From: Marivita hallyeonensis
GTDB taxonomy: Bacteria; Pseudomonadota; Alphaproteobacteria; Rhodobacterales; Rhodobacteraceae
Direction: 5' to 3'
Assembly: GCF_900129875.1 (NCBI RefSeq)
Contig: NZ_FQXC01000002.1
Coordinates: forward strand, 434,001-498,000
DNA: 64,000 nucleotides
Shown here: positions 9,680 to 18,749 of the stretch, one piece after another
Numbering within the stretch: position 1 is the stretch's first letter
Layout of the letters: each line of letters begins with the position of its first letter
Made by a program: the position numbers and the translations under genes
Notes under the pieces: generated by a model
What the model was told of the DNA's origin: nothing
Database searches by the model: none
Seen by the model: only the letters and a program-made list of their open reading frames with translations

Positions 9680-9697
9680 TTTTACCATCCGGTAAAA
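9680..9697. promoter_or_regulatory. 18-bp palindrome TTTTACC-N4-GGTAAAA, possible operator
   Basis: TTTTACCATCCGGTAAAA is a perfect 7+7 inverted repeat with a 4-base centre. It sits between the ppiA 3' end and the DUF3179 start, about 150 bases upstream of the latter. Its symmetry and AT-rich arms inside GC-rich DNA fit a repressor or activator site. It is not clearly a hairpin terminator, because GC arms and a T-run are missing. The cognate regulator is unknown. Confidence 0.35.
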
Positions 9698-9775
9698 CCC
9701 GGGCCCACAGCCGACGGGGCATCGCCCCGGCGGCGCAGAGCAGCGCGCGGTCCCGAAGGGCCGCGCTCAATTTGA

Positions 9776-10324
9776 TCAGTCGATGACCGTCACATCCGCC
9801 ATGACATCGGGTCTGCCGATCACGGCACCGTTGCGGCCCTCGCCCCGCTTGATCGCGTCGACCACGTCCATGCCGTCCGTCACCTGGCCCACAACCGTGT
9901 ATTGGCCATTCAGGAAGTACCCCTCCTGAAACATGATGAAGAACTGCGAATTGGCAGAGTTCGGATCCTGCGACCGCGCCATGCCGACGACACCCCTATC
10001 GAACGGAATATCCGAGAACTCGGCAGGCAGATCCCCCCGGTCAGAGCCACCGCGCCCCGCCATGCGCATGTCGCCGCCGTCGATCTGGCCGAACTCCACA
10101 TCGCCGGTCTGCGCCATGAAACCGTCGATCACGCGGTGAAACACGACGCCGTCATAGGCCCCTTGGGCGGCGAGTGCCGTGATCTGTTCGACGTGTTGAG
10201 GTGCAACGTCCTCGAACAGGTCGATGGTGACGGTGCCCGAGGCCTCTCCGTCGATCTCGATCTGAATGCCGGTCGCCAGAGCGGGCGAGGCGAGCAGCGA
10301 CAGGGCGAACGCGAGGTTACGCAT
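9776..10324 (-). CDS. ppiA: Periplasmic cyclophilin-type peptidyl-prolyl isomerase (PpiA-like)
   Basis: The 182-residue protein starts [19 protein letters not shown], a cleavable signal peptide, so the isomerase acts on proteins folding in the periplasm. The cyclophilin core is clear: [49 protein letters not shown] and [12 protein letters not shown]. These contain the active-site Arg, Phe and Gln of the family. Its start lies inside the last codons of the cytoplasmic paralogue immediately upstream (8-base overlap), so translation of the two is probably coupled. The pair gives one isomerase for each compartment from one transcript. Confidence 0.93.
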   Translation of the reverse strand: MRNLAFALSLLASPALATGIQIEIDGEASGTVTIDLFEDVAPQHVEQITALAAQGAYDGVVFHRVIDGFMAQTGDVEFGQIDGGDMRMAGRGGSDRGDLPAEFSDIPFDRGVVGMARSQDPNSANSQFFIMFQEGYFLNGQYTVVGQVTDGMDVVDAIKRGEGRNGAVIGRPDVMADVTVID

Positions 10325-10823
10325 CGGCGGCCACCTTGACCGAAATCATCCGGTCCGGGTTCGCGGGCGGTTCACCCCGGGTGATGGCATCCACATGCTT
10401 CATCCCCGAGATCACGCGGCCATAGACCGTGTACTGACCGTTCAGGAAGTGGTTGTCGGTAAAGTTGATGAAAAACTGCGAATTGGCCGAATTCGGGTTC
10501 TGCGACCGCGCTGCGCCAAGTGTCCCGCGGTCATGCGGCAGCTTGGAAAACTCGGCTGGCAGGTCCGGCAGGTCCGATCCGCCCGTTCCGGCGCGGCGAA
10601 TATTGAAGCCGTCTTCCATGTCGCCATGCTCCACGTCGCCCGTCTGCGCCATAAAGCCGTCGATCACCCGGTGAAAACACACATTGTCATATTGCCCTGC
10701 GCGCGCGAGCTCTTTCATGCGCTCGGCATGTTTCGGGGCCACGTCCGGTAACAGCTCGATTGTGACGGTGCCGTCCTTCAATTCGATCAGGATCGTGTTT
10801 TCGGGGTCTTTGATCTCGGCCAT
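10317..10823 (-). CDS. ppiB: Cytoplasmic cyclophilin-type peptidyl-prolyl isomerase (PpiB-like)
   Basis: This 168-residue cyclophilin has no signal peptide ([18 protein letters not shown]), so it should work in the cytoplasm as a proline isomerase and folding helper. Family motifs are [38 protein letters not shown] and [17 protein letters not shown] precedes the ATG. It is the first gene of a two-gene operon with ppiA, overlapping its start by 8 bases. The transcript diverges from pgk across a 125-base intergenic region. Amino-acid similarity between the two cyclophilins over the core is high, which suggests an old tandem duplication. Confidence 0.93.
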   Translation of the reverse strand: MAEIKDPENTILIELKDGTVTIELLPDVAPKHAERMKELARAGQYDNVCFHRVIDGFMAQTGDVEHGDMEDGFNIRRAGTGGSDLPDLPAEFSKLPHDRGTLGAARSQNPNSANSQFFINFTDNHFLNGQYTVYGRVISGMKHVDAITRGEPPANPDRMISVKVAADA

Positions 10824-10948
10824 GCCGCGCTCCTTCGCATTTGATGTTGCGGCAAGACTTAAGGCCCGCCATCCGGAAAGCCAAGGACCGCATTGACCTC
10901 CGCCGCGCAGCCCGCCATCACGGTGGGCAAACGCGATTGGAGGGAAAG

Positions 10949-12124
10949 ATGGCCTGGAAAACGCTCGACGATATGGACCTTGCCGGCAAACGAGTGCTGA
11001 CGCGCGTGGACATCAACGTCCCGGTTGAGAATGGCACCGTCACCGATGCGACCCGGATCGAACGGATTATCCCCACGGTGACTGACATTCTTGCCAAGGG
11101 CGGCACGCCCATCCTTCTGGCGCATTTCGGTCGGCCCAAGGGTCAACCGAACCCCGACATGAGCCTCCGCGTCACTTTGCCCGCGCTCGAAAAGGCGCTG
11201 GGTCGCGAGGTGACATTCGTCGAACGCCCCTCGCGCGAGATGATTGATCAGTTGCCCGCCGATGCCGTGGTGCTGGTCGAGAACACGCGTTTTAGCGCGA
11301 TGGAAGAAGCCAATGATCCGAAGATGGCACAGTTCCTCGCCACGCTGGGAGACGTCTATTGCAACGACGCCTTCTCTGCCGCGCATCGGGCACATGCATC
11401 GACCGAAGGTGTGGCGCACCTTCTGCCATCCTGCGCCGGCCGTTTGATGGAGGCCGAACTGCGTGCCTTGGAAAGCGCCCTTGGATCACCAGACCGCCCG
11501 GTTGTCGCGGTGGTGGGCGGGGCCAAGGTGTCGACCAAGCTCGAGCTTCTGTCCAACCTTGTCGAAAAGGTCGACATCCTTGTGATTGGCGGCGGCATGG
11601 CGAACACGTTTCTTGCGGCGCAAGGCATCGACGTCGGCAAATCGCTGTGTGAACACGATCTGGCTGACACCGCGCTGGAGATCGCGAAGAAAGCCACGAC
11701 CACGGGATGCGAATTGCTTTTGCCGCGCGACGTTGTCGTTGCGCGCGAGTTCAAGGAAGGTGCGGCGTCGGAGGTGGTCAAAACCGAAGACTGCCCGGTC
11801 GACGCGATGATCCTCGACGCGGGACCGGACAGCGTGGCGCATATCTGCCAGGCCTTCGACCGGGCCAAGACGCTGATCTGGAACGGACCCCTTGGCGCGT
11901 TTGAAATCCCGCCCTTCGATGCCGCGACCAACGCGGCGGCGGCCTATGCAGCGGGCCTGAGCCGATCTGGCAAGCTGGTCTCGGTCGCGGGCGGGGGCGA
12001 CACGGTCGCGGCGTTGAACAAGGCCGACGCGGCAGAGAGTTTTACCTACATCTCGACAGCCGGTGGCGCCTTCCTGGAATGGATGGAAGGCAAGACTTTG
12101 CCGGGTGTGGCCGCCCTAGGCTGA
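10949..12124 (+). CDS. pgk: Pgk, phosphoglycerate kinase
   Basis: Pgk interconverts 1,3-bisphosphoglycerate plus ADP and 3-phosphoglycerate plus ATP in glycolysis and gluconeogenesis. The 391-residue product has [14 protein letters not shown] near residue 15, the substrate-binding [11 protein letters not shown] and [24 protein letters not shown], the hinge region [13 protein letters not shown] and the nucleotide-binding GGGDTVAAL near the C-terminus. I set the start at the ATG at 10949, which has GGAGGG five bases upstream and gives the usual family length. The frame is open 36 codons further 5' without support. Its neighbour downstream is the FtsB-like gene after 152 bases. Confidence 0.97.
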   Translation: MAWKTLDDMDLAGKRVLTRVDINVPVENGTVTDATRIERIIPTVTDILAKGGTPILLAHFGRPKGQPNPDMSLRVTLPALEKALGREVTFVERPSREMIDQLPADAVVLVENTRFSAMEEANDPKMAQFLATLGDVYCNDAFSAAHRAHASTEGVAHLLPSCAGRLMEAELRALESALGSPDRPVVAVVGGAKVSTKLELLSNLVEKVDILVIGGGMANTFLAAQGIDVGKSLCEHDLADTALEIAKKATTTGCELLLPRDVVVAREFKEGAASEVVKTEDCPVDAMILDAGPDSVAHICQAFDRAKTLIWNGPLGAFEIPPFDAATNAAAAYAAGLSRSGKLVSVAGGGDTVAALNKADAAESFTYISTAGGAFLEWMEGKTLPGVAALG

Positions 12125-12276
12125 GTGTCGCCGATGAGAAGCGAGTCCTGAAAGCCACAACCCACCGGGAACGCGCGAGAAATTGCAAAAAGCGGTCGAA
12201 AGGCAATTCCCTGTCGCAACTGGCTATGCCATGGTCCGAAGGCGCGTCCGGCGAGAGACGCGGATAGAGGCAGTTG

Positions 12277-12579
12277 ATGACACAAACCCGTACCCGACCG
12301 GCGCTTGGCGCTCTCGTGTTCTTCGCAGGCTCGTTCTGCGTCGGGGCCTATTTCATCTTTGCGGCGGTACAGGGCGACTACGGGGTCTTTCGCCGGGCAG
12401 AGATCGTCGTCGAAACCCGCGACCTCGAAGCGGAGCTCAAGGAACTGCGGGCGGAAGTTGCGCGGATGGAAAACCTGACGCGTCGGCTGTCGGACACGTA
12501 TCTTGACCTCGATCTTCTGGATGAACGCACGCGGGACATGCTGGGCATGATCCGCGCGGACGAGATCGTCGTTCGCTAA
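12277..12579 (+). CDS. FtsB/DivIC-family septum formation initiator protein
   Basis: The 100-residue protein has a short basic N-terminus (MTQTRTRPALG), one membrane segment (about residues 10-30, LVFFAGSFCVGAYFIFAAV) and then a charged coiled coil (RDLEAELKELRAEVARMENLTRRL). That is the layout of FtsB/DivIC, the bitopic division protein that pairs with FtsL and FtsQ at the septum. I chose the ATG at 12277, with AGAGG six bases upstream, over the TTG just before it. In related alphaproteobacteria an FtsB-like gene lies directly before pdhA. Here a gene on the opposite strand separates them. Confidence 0.85.
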   Translation: MTQTRTRPALGALVFFAGSFCVGAYFIFAAVQGDYGVFRRAEIVVETRDLEAELKELRAEVARMENLTRRLSDTYLDLDLLDERTRDMLGMIRADEIVVR

Positions 12580-12639
12580 ACATCTGAAGTGCTAATCGCA
12601 ATTGATGGTCGCCCTTGGGTGACCGAGAAGACCGGCGTG

Positions 12640-14394
12640 TCACATGAAAAGCGTGAGCAAGCCGAGGAACGGCAGCGCGGCGACCAGATCGGCGATGCCG
12701 TCCATATCACTGTCGTCGTCCTCTGTCTCCTCCTCCTCGGCAAAGGCTTCCTCCTCTGCCAGACGGGCCTGCGCAGACGTGGATGACAGGGTCGGGAAGG
12801 AGGTCGGCTCCGCGTCGGGTGCGAGGGCGCCTTCGTCGACGAACGGGTCGATCATCGGGTCCGGCAGCGCGTCCGGCGCTTCGTCCGAGATCAGATCCTG
12901 GAATTCGGCGGACGGGGTGAACCCGAACATCCGCACTTGCATGATCTCACCGTGATCGAGTTGGACGGACAGATCGGTGCCGTCGAGAAAAGCGTCCGCC
13001 TCGAGCTCTTCCACTACGGCGTCAGATCGGTGTGACCCGATGGCGTCGCCCTCCGCGACGGTGAGAACGGACATCTCGACCCTTCCGGCATCCGACACGA
13101 GGCCCGAGAAATCGACGGTCGTTTCTGCCCCGTCTTCGTCGGTGGCCGCGATGTAGAACAAAAGCTCATTGGGTTCCCAGAACCCGTGCACCGCGAGGCC
13201 ATCCTCCTCAACCTCCGTATCCGCCCCCGCTTCGGGCGTCAGGTCGAGTGCCGTTTTGCCGGGCAAGGCGTCTTGCATCATGTTGAACATCGCGCCACCG
13301 GGCGACAGTTCGGCTTCGCCATTATCGACGCTCAACGTGTTCGGTGTGTTCTGGATCAGCGGCCAAACATGGGCATTCTGCACATCGTAGCGCAGGAATT
13401 CTTCCATGATGTTCAGCATTTCATGCGACTGGTGGAGGCCGTAATCGACATCACGTTCAAGCGCGGTTGTGTTTCCGGCGGTGTTCCATTCAGTCACAGC
13501 GATCCCGGCCTCGGGCAGATCCTCGCCCCAGGTCTCCTCAACCACGTTAAGGAAGAAGCTGCGCTGCCCTTCGTTGACCTGTCCGCGCGAGTAGACGTGT
13601 ACCGCGACCTGATCGACGGCCGCCTGCTCCTCCGGGGTGTCGAACTCTGAAAGGATCATCTCATTGGCGACATGCGTCCAGTTCACTTCGCCAGAACCGA
13701 AAAGGCTGTCATCCGACAGGTCCAGCCCGTAGGTTTCGTTCAGATCGGCCAGGATCTCTGCACCGGACATCCCCTCCGGGAAACCATCGGAGAGGCGCGC
13801 GAAATTGAAGTTGGCACCGGACTGCACGATGATATCCGCATCCGAACCTTGGGCCGACAACTCGTCATCGACAATAGTGGCCATTTCGCTGGCCAACCGG
13901 CCATATTCAACCGAGGACATCTGCCCGCTGCCCCAGTATTCGTTGCCGAGCTCGAACGCTTCGATCTCGGCCGAACCATGCACGCCGGTGACCACGTCGC
14001 GCACGAAGCCGCGAAGCGCGTCTTCGTCGATTTGCGCGAACCGATCGCCGTTGGCATCCGTCGCGTCGGACAGCAGGTCGCGCGTCGGGATGACAATCGT
14101 GACAGACAGCCCTTCTTCTTCGGCGTAGGCCAGCGCGTCATCGAGCGGGATGAATTGGCGGACCTCACCGGTGTCGCGGTCTGAGACAAAGCTGGCATTC
14201 GGGTTGGTGATGTCGAAATAGCGTTCGGTCAGCGATCCACCAGGATAGCGGAAGGATCCGACGCCCAGTTCCTCGATCAGCCGGTCGTACTCTCCACCCT
14301 GCTCCAGCGTGGATCGGGTGGCCAGCACATTGGCCCCGAACAGACCCTGCGAGGCTTGCGAACCCATGAATCCAAACGCGTCGATTTCTGGCAT
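12640..14394 (-). CDS. Clan GH-A glycoside hydrolase-like acidic protein, possible type I secretion substrate
   Basis: The 584-residue, very acidic protein has features of a clan-A (TIM-barrel) glycoside hydrolase. These are SFRYPGGSLTERYF near residue 48, FELGNEYWGSG with Glu152 in the acid/base position, and GIAVTEWNTAG with Glu302 in the nucleophile position. RYPGG and GNE resemble GH51/GH79/GH39-type enzymes, but I cannot assign a family or substrate. There is no N-terminal signal peptide. The C-terminus is acidic (AEEEAFAEEEETEDDDSD) and ends in a hydrophobic stretch (LVAALPFLGLLTLFM), which recalls C-terminal type I secretion signals; no RTX repeats are present. It lies between ftsB and pdhA on the opposite strand, as if inserted in a conserved block. 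Confidence 0.65.
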   Translation of the reverse strand: MPEIDAFGFMGSQASQGLFGANVLATRSTLEQGGEYDRLIEELGVGSFRYPGGSLTERYFDITNPNASFVSDRDTGEVRQFIPLDDALAYAEEEGLSVTIVIPTRDLLSDATDANGDRFAQIDEDALRGFVRDVVTGVHGSAEIEAFELGNEYWGSGQMSSVEYGRLASEMATIVDDELSAQGSDADIIVQSGANFNFARLSDGFPEGMSGAEILADLNETYGLDLSDDSLFGSGEVNWTHVANEMILSEFDTPEEQAAVDQVAVHVYSRGQVNEGQRSFFLNVVEETWGEDLPEAGIAVTEWNTAGNTTALERDVDYGLHQSHEMLNIMEEFLRYDVQNAHVWPLIQNTPNTLSVDNGEAELSPGGAMFNMMQDALPGKTALDLTPEAGADTEVEEDGLAVHGFWEPNELLFYIAATDEDGAETTVDFSGLVSDAGRVEMSVLTVAEGDAIGSHRSDAVVEELEADAFLDGTDLSVQLDHGEIMQVRMFGFTPSAEFQDLISDEAPDALPDPMIDPFVDEGALAPDAEPTSFPTLSSTSAQARLAEEEAFAEEEETEDDDSDMDGIADLVAALPFLGLLTLFM

Positions 14395-14676
14395 TTCTGT
14401 GGTCCTGAGCGGCGATGCTGTCCAAATCTCTCCTTATTTCTGCCTTTTTGTCTGTAGAATTGGTTAATTCTGCCCAAATTGGGCCACAATTGTCCGTGCG
14501 CACGGAACAGTGCTGGTTGCTTCGGCGGATTGTCAGCGCAGCGCCTCATGAGGGTCGCGAATCACGAATGCAGATCAGCAAAACCGCGCCCAATACCCCC
14601 CTTGCCTTTCGCGCGCCGGTCGCCTTAGTCTTGCGAAAAAGTTTAATGCTAAACCATTATGCTCAGGGAGGCGCGC

Positions 14677-15690
14677 ATGGCGGCACGCAAGACCAAGGCC
14701 AAATCCGCGGATCTGCCGAACGTTTCGGCCGAGGAACTGCTGTCCTACTACCGCGACATGCTGCTGATCCGGCGGTTCGAGGAAAAGGCGGGCCAGTTGT
14801 ACGGGATGGGCCTGATTGGAGGGTTCTGCCATCTCTACATCGGACAGGAAGCCGTGGTGGTCGGGCTTGAGGCCGCTGCCGACGAGGGCGACAAGCGCAT
14901 CACGTCTTACCGAGATCACGGGCATATGCTCGCCTGTGGAATGGATCCGAACGGCGTCATGGCCGAACTCACCGGGCGCGAGGGTGGCTATTCCAAGGGC
15001 AAGGGCGGCTCCATGCACATGTTCTCGAAAGAGAAGCACTTCTACGGTGGTCACGGCATCGTCGCGGCTCAAGTGCCTTTGGGCGCCGGTCTAGCCTTCG
15101 CCGACAAGTACAAGGGCACGGACCGCGTGACCTTCACCTATTTCGGCGATGGCGCAGCGAACCAGGGGCAGGTTTACGAGACCTTCAACATGGCCGCGCT
15201 GTGGCAATTGCCGGTGATTTTCGTCATCGAAAACAATCAGTACGCCATGGGCACCGCGATGCGGCGGTCGACCTCTACCCCGGATTTGCACACGCGCGGT
15301 GAAGCGTTCGGCATTCCGGGTGAAGCGGTCGACGGAATGGACGTGCTGGCGGTCAAGGCGGCGGGCGAAAAGGCTGTCGCACACTGCCGCTCAGGCAAGG
15401 GGCCGTATATCCTCGAAGTCAAAACCTACCGCTACCGCGGGCACTCCATGTCGGACCCGGCCAAGTACCGGACCCGCGAAGAGGTGCAAAAGATGCGCGA
15501 GGAGCGCGACTGCATCGAACACGTGCGCGAGATGCTGTTGACCGGAAAACACGCGTCCGAAGACGACCTCAAAGCCATCGACAAGGACATCAAATCCATC
15601 GTCAACGCCAGTGCTGATTTTGCCAAGGAAAGCCCGGAACCCGCCTTGGACGAACTGTGGACAGACATCTATGCGGAGGAGGCAGTCTGA
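14677..15690 (+). CDS. pdhA: PdhA, pyruvate dehydrogenase E1 alpha subunit
   Basis: The 337-residue protein is the thiamine-diphosphate-binding alpha subunit of the heterotetrameric E1, which decarboxylates pyruvate and passes the acetyl group to the lipoyl arm of E2. The TPP/Mg motif runs from [12 protein letters not shown] to [10 protein letters not shown]. The phosphorylation-loop region [19 protein letters not shown] and the C-terminal [16 protein letters not shown] are typical. The start is the ATG at 14677, five bases after AGGGAGG; an in-frame ATG at 14659 lies upstream of that ribosome site. The stop overlaps the pdhB start as TGATG, so the two subunits are translationally coupled. 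Confidence 0.97.
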   Translation: MAARKTKAKSADLPNVSAEELLSYYRDMLLIRRFEEKAGQLYGMGLIGGFCHLYIGQEAVVVGLEAAADEGDKRITSYRDHGHMLACGMDPNGVMAELTGREGGYSKGKGGSMHMFSKEKHFYGGHGIVAAQVPLGAGLAFADKYKGTDRVTFTYFGDGAANQGQVYETFNMAALWQLPVIFVIENNQYAMGTAMRRSTSTPDLHTRGEAFGIPGEAVDGMDVLAVKAAGEKAVAHCRSGKGPYILEVKTYRYRGHSMSDPAKYRTREEVQKMREERDCIEHVREMLLTGKHASEDDLKAIDKDIKSIVNASADFAKESPEPALDELWTDIYAEEAV

Positions 15691-17072
15691 TGGCGACCGA
15701 AGTTCTGATGCCCGCCCTGTCGCCAACGATGGAAGAAGGCACGCTGGCCAAGTGGCTGGTCAAGGAAGGCGACACCGTGAACGCCGGTGACATCATGGCC
15801 GAGATCGAAACCGACAAGGCGACGATGGAGTTCGAAGCGGTCGATGAAGGCATCGTCGGCAAGATCCTCGTGGCCGAGGGCACCGAGAACGTCCGCGTGA
15901 ACACACCCATCGCGGTGCTCGTGGAGGATGGCGAAAGCGTGGAGGATGCCGAACCCACCGCCCCACCGCAGCAACTGGTTGCCAAGGACAAGGCGCAAAG
16001 CTCTGAAGATCAGCCCGCGGCAGGCATGGCGCACCCTGAGCCCGTGAAGGCGATCGCGAAAGCCGAAGCGCCGTGGCCCGAAGGCATCAAGACCCGCCAG
16101 ATGACAGTGCGCGAAGCGTTGCGTGACGCGATGGCCGAAGAGATGCGCCGCGACGAGGACGTGTTCCTCATGGGCGAAGAGGTCGGTGAATACCAGGGCG
16201 CGTACAAGATCAGCCAGGGTCTTCTGGACGAATTTGGCGCACGCCGGGTGATGGACACACCGATCACCGAACATGGCTTTACTGGCATCGCCGTTGGTGC
16301 GGCGTTTGGCGGCCTGCGCCCCATCGTCGAGTTCATGACGTTTAACTTCGCCATGCAAGCCATTGATCAAATTATCAATTCCGCAGCAAAGACGCTTTAC
16401 ATGTCCGGCGGGCAGATGGGAGCACCGATGGTCTTCCGCGGCCCCAACGGAGCGGCGGCACGGGTCGCCGCGCAGCACAGCCAAGACTACGCGGCGTGGT
16501 ATGCACATATCCCCGGACTGAAGGTGGTCATGCCCTACTCCGCATCAGACGCCAAAGGCCTGCTGAAGACCGCGATCCGCGACCCGAACCCGGTGATCTT
16601 CCTCGAAAACGAAATCCTCTATGGCAAGACCTTCGAAGTGCCCGAGATCGACGACTACACGGTGCCGTTCGGAAAAGCCCGCGTCTGGCGCGAAGGCTCT
16701 GACGTGACGATTGTCAGCTTCGGCATCGGCATGACCTACGCGATGGACGCGGCCGAGAAGCTGGCAGGCGAAGGGATCGAGGCCGAGGTGATCGACCTGC
16801 GCACCCTGCGTCCCATCGACTACGACACGGTGCTGGCATCGGTGCAGAAGACGAACCGCTGCATCACGGTGGAGGAAGGCTGGCCGGTCGGCGCGATCGG
16901 CAACCACCTGAGCGCCATCATCATGGAGCGCGCTTTTGACTACCTCGATGCGCCCGTTTTGAACCTGACCGGCAAGGACGTTCCGATGCCCTATGCCGCG
17001 AACCTTGAAAAACACGCGCTGGTGACGACCGCCGAGGTGATCGAGGCGGCCAAGAAGGTCTGCTACCGATGA
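15690..17072 (+). CDS. pdhB: PdhB, pyruvate dehydrogenase E1 beta subunit with N-terminal lipoyl domain
   Basis: This 460-residue E1 beta carries its own lipoyl domain at residues 1-80 ([14 protein letters not shown], then [15 protein letters not shown] with the lipoylated Lys). A flexible Ala/Pro/Glu-rich linker follows, then the transketolase-like core ([59 protein letters not shown]). Lipoylated E1 beta is known from alphaproteobacteria and explains the length of 460 against about 330 for an ordinary beta subunit. Its lipoyl domain is nearly identical in key segments to that of pdhC downstream. The start at 15690 shares its A with the pdhA stop codon. Confidence 0.96.
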   Translation: MATEVLMPALSPTMEEGTLAKWLVKEGDTVNAGDIMAEIETDKATMEFEAVDEGIVGKILVAEGTENVRVNTPIAVLVEDGESVEDAEPTAPPQQLVAKDKAQSSEDQPAAGMAHPEPVKAIAKAEAPWPEGIKTRQMTVREALRDAMAEEMRRDEDVFLMGEEVGEYQGAYKISQGLLDEFGARRVMDTPITEHGFTGIAVGAAFGGLRPIVEFMTFNFAMQAIDQIINSAAKTLYMSGGQMGAPMVFRGPNGAAARVAAQHSQDYAAWYAHIPGLKVVMPYSASDAKGLLKTAIRDPNPVIFLENEILYGKTFEVPEIDDYTVPFGKARVWREGSDVTIVSFGIGMTYAMDAAEKLAGEGIEAEVIDLRTLRPIDYDTVLASVQKTNRCITVEEGWPVGAIGNHLSAIIMERAFDYLDAPVLNLTGKDVPMPYAANLEKHALVTTAEVIEAAKKVCYR

Positions 17073-17323
17073 CCGCTGATCTTATGGTCCGAACCCGCGA
17101 CGTGGCGCGCGAAGCCTATCACGTGGTGACACCACATGGCGCGGCCTTCGTGCCTGAATGCCTGATGGACAAGGTTCCACACGAAGCACGCCCGTCGCAT
17201 CAGACGGCCTATGAGTGGATCGGCGCACATCGCCGCCAGATAACCAGCGCAGTGGAAGCGTTGAAAACCGGCCGGACACCGCGTGCGCCCTACGATCTCA
17301 TCACCCTGATCGAGGAGAGCTGA
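17069..17323 (+). CDS. Small conserved hypothetical protein between pdhB and pdhC
   Basis: An 84-residue protein ([20 protein letters not shown]...) starts in a 4-base ATGA overlap with the pdhB stop and ends one base before the pdhC start. It is therefore an integral member of the pdh operon and tightly coupled to its translation. It has no signal peptide or membrane segment. The sequence is mostly helical with the aromatic patch [13 protein letters not shown] and a C-terminal LITLIEES. I do not recognise a family. The position inside the operon suggests a role in assembly or regulation of the complex, but that is inference from context only. Confidence 0.75.
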   Translation: MTADLMVRTRDVAREAYHVVTPHGAAFVPECLMDKVPHEARPSHQTAYEWIGAHRRQITSAVEALKTGRTPRAPYDLITLIEES

Positions 17324-17324
17324 T

Positions 17325-18635
17325 ATGCCCATCGAGATCCTCATGCCCGCGCTTAGCCCGACGATGGAAGACGGCACCCTCGCAAAATGGATGGTGAAAG
17401 AAGGCGACACCGTGTCCTCGGGCGACATCATTGCCGAAATCGAGACCGACAAGGCGACGATGGAGTTCGAAGCCGTCGACGAAGGCGTGATCGGCAAGCT
17501 GCTGGTGAGCGAAGGCACCGCGGATGTGAAAGTAAACACGCCGATTGCGGTTCTGCTCGAAGAGGGCGAAAGCGCCGATGACCTGAACGTGCCTGCGCCT
17601 GCGCCGAAAGACGAACCGGCATCGTCTCATGTCGCACCAGCTGAGCCTTCAGAGCAAACGGCCCCGGCACGAGGCTACGGTCGTGGTGACGCACCTCAGA
17701 CCGAAGCGAAGTCGGGCGAGCGCATCTTCGCCTCCCCCCTCGCCCGCAGGATCGCTGCCGATAAGGGGCTGGATCTGAGCCAGGTCAAGGGCTCCGGTCC
17801 ACGCGGTCGGATCGTGAAAGCGGATGTTGAAGGGGCCACACCCCAAGCCGCAGCGGCCGCCCCGGCGGTTGCAGAGTCTCAAGCCCCTGCCCCGACGCCG
17901 AAACCTGCCGACGCAAGCGCGGTGGCACGGATGTACGAGGGACGCGCGTACACAGAAATTCCGCTCGACGGGATGCGCAAAACCATCGCCGCGCGTTTGA
18001 CCGAGGCAAAGCAGACGATCCCGCATTTCTATCTGCGCCGCTCCGTGCGGCTCGATGCGTTGCTCGCGTTTCGGTCACAGTTGAATGCGCAGCTGGAAAA
18101 ACGCGGCGTGAAACTGAGCGTCAACGACTTCATCATCAAGGCCTGTGCTTTGGCGCTGCAACAGGTGCCCGCCGCCAACGCCGTCTGGGCCGGGGATCGC
18201 ATTCTGCAACTGGAGCCGTCGGATGTGGCGGTGGCCGTGGCCATCGAAGGCGGATTGTTCACGCCTGTCCTGAAAGACGCACAACAGAAATCGCTGTCGG
18301 CGCTGTCATCCGAGATGAAGGATCTCGCCGTCCGCGCCCGTGACCGCAAACTCGCGCCGCACGAATATCAGGGAGGCAGCTTCGCGATCTCAAATCTCGG
18401 GATGTTCGGGATCGAAAATTTCGACGCGGTGATTAACCCGCCGCATGGCGCGATCCTGGCGGTCGGCGCGGGATTGAAAACACCGGTGGTGGCCGACGAT
18501 GGGTCGGTTGGCGTGGCGACACTGATGTCGATGACGCTTTCCGTGGATCACAGGGTGATCGATGGTGCGTTAGGGGCAGAGTTGTTGCAGGCCATCGTTG
18601 ATAATCTCGAGAACCCGATGGCGATGCTCGCCTGA
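17325..18635 (+). CDS. pdhC: PdhC, dihydrolipoamide acetyltransferase (E2)
   Basis: The 436-residue E2 core subunit transfers the acetyl group from lipoyl-lysine to CoA. The domains in order are an N-terminal lipoyl domain (residues 1-78, lipoyl Lys in ETDKATMEF) and an Ala/Pro linker. Next comes a peripheral subunit-binding domain (about 125-165, [19 protein letters not shown] and [15 protein letters not shown]). The catalytic acyltransferase domain ends [16 protein letters not shown], with the active-site His and Asp. It is the last gene of pdhA-pdhB-(84 aa)-pdhC. No lpd (E3) gene is in the window. The 3' side carries four tandem hairpins at 18671-18737. Confidence 0.96.
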   Translation: MPIEILMPALSPTMEDGTLAKWMVKEGDTVSSGDIIAEIETDKATMEFEAVDEGVIGKLLVSEGTADVKVNTPIAVLLEEGESADDLNVPAPAPKDEPASSHVAPAEPSEQTAPARGYGRGDAPQTEAKSGERIFASPLARRIAADKGLDLSQVKGSGPRGRIVKADVEGATPQAAAAAPAVAESQAPAPTPKPADASAVARMYEGRAYTEIPLDGMRKTIAARLTEAKQTIPHFYLRRSVRLDALLAFRSQLNAQLEKRGVKLSVNDFIIKACALALQQVPAANAVWAGDRILQLEPSDVAVAVAIEGGLFTPVLKDAQQKSLSALSSEMKDLAVRARDRKLAPHEYQGGSFAISNLGMFGIENFDAVINPPHGAILAVGAGLKTPVVADDGSVGVATLMSMTLSVDHRVIDGALGAELLQAIVDNLENPMAMLA

Positions 18636-18642
18636 AAGGAGA

Positions 18643-18737
18643 TTCTCTGTTTTTCAAATACCTCGGGGGAGGCCGAAGGCCGGGGGCAGAGCCCCCGTTT
18701 CCGGCACCGGAAACGCAGCGATGCGGTGACGCATCGC
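18643..18737 (-). terminator. Tandem hairpins and 3'-end module between convergent pdhC and cysE (module copy 3)
   Basis: Read on the minus strand after the cysE stop there are four consecutive perfect inverted repeats. They are GCGATGCG-TCAC-CGCATCGC (18718-18737), GTTTCCGG-TG-CCGGAAAC (18697-18714), GGGGGC-TCT-GCCCCC (18682-18696) and GGCC-TTC-GGCC (18671-18681). The shared tail CCCCGAGGTATTTGAAAAAC follows, running on into AGAGAA (18643-18667). The stretch fills nearly the whole space between the convergent pdhC and cysE stops and probably terminates both transcripts. Confidence 0.6.
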
Positions 18738-18749
18738 CGCCTTAAGGGA

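Noticed and set aside
14631-14660. A sigma-70 promoter TTGCGA-N18-CATTAT before pdhA
   Set aside because: The predicted start of transcription would fall on the ribosome binding site, so the match is probably accidental.
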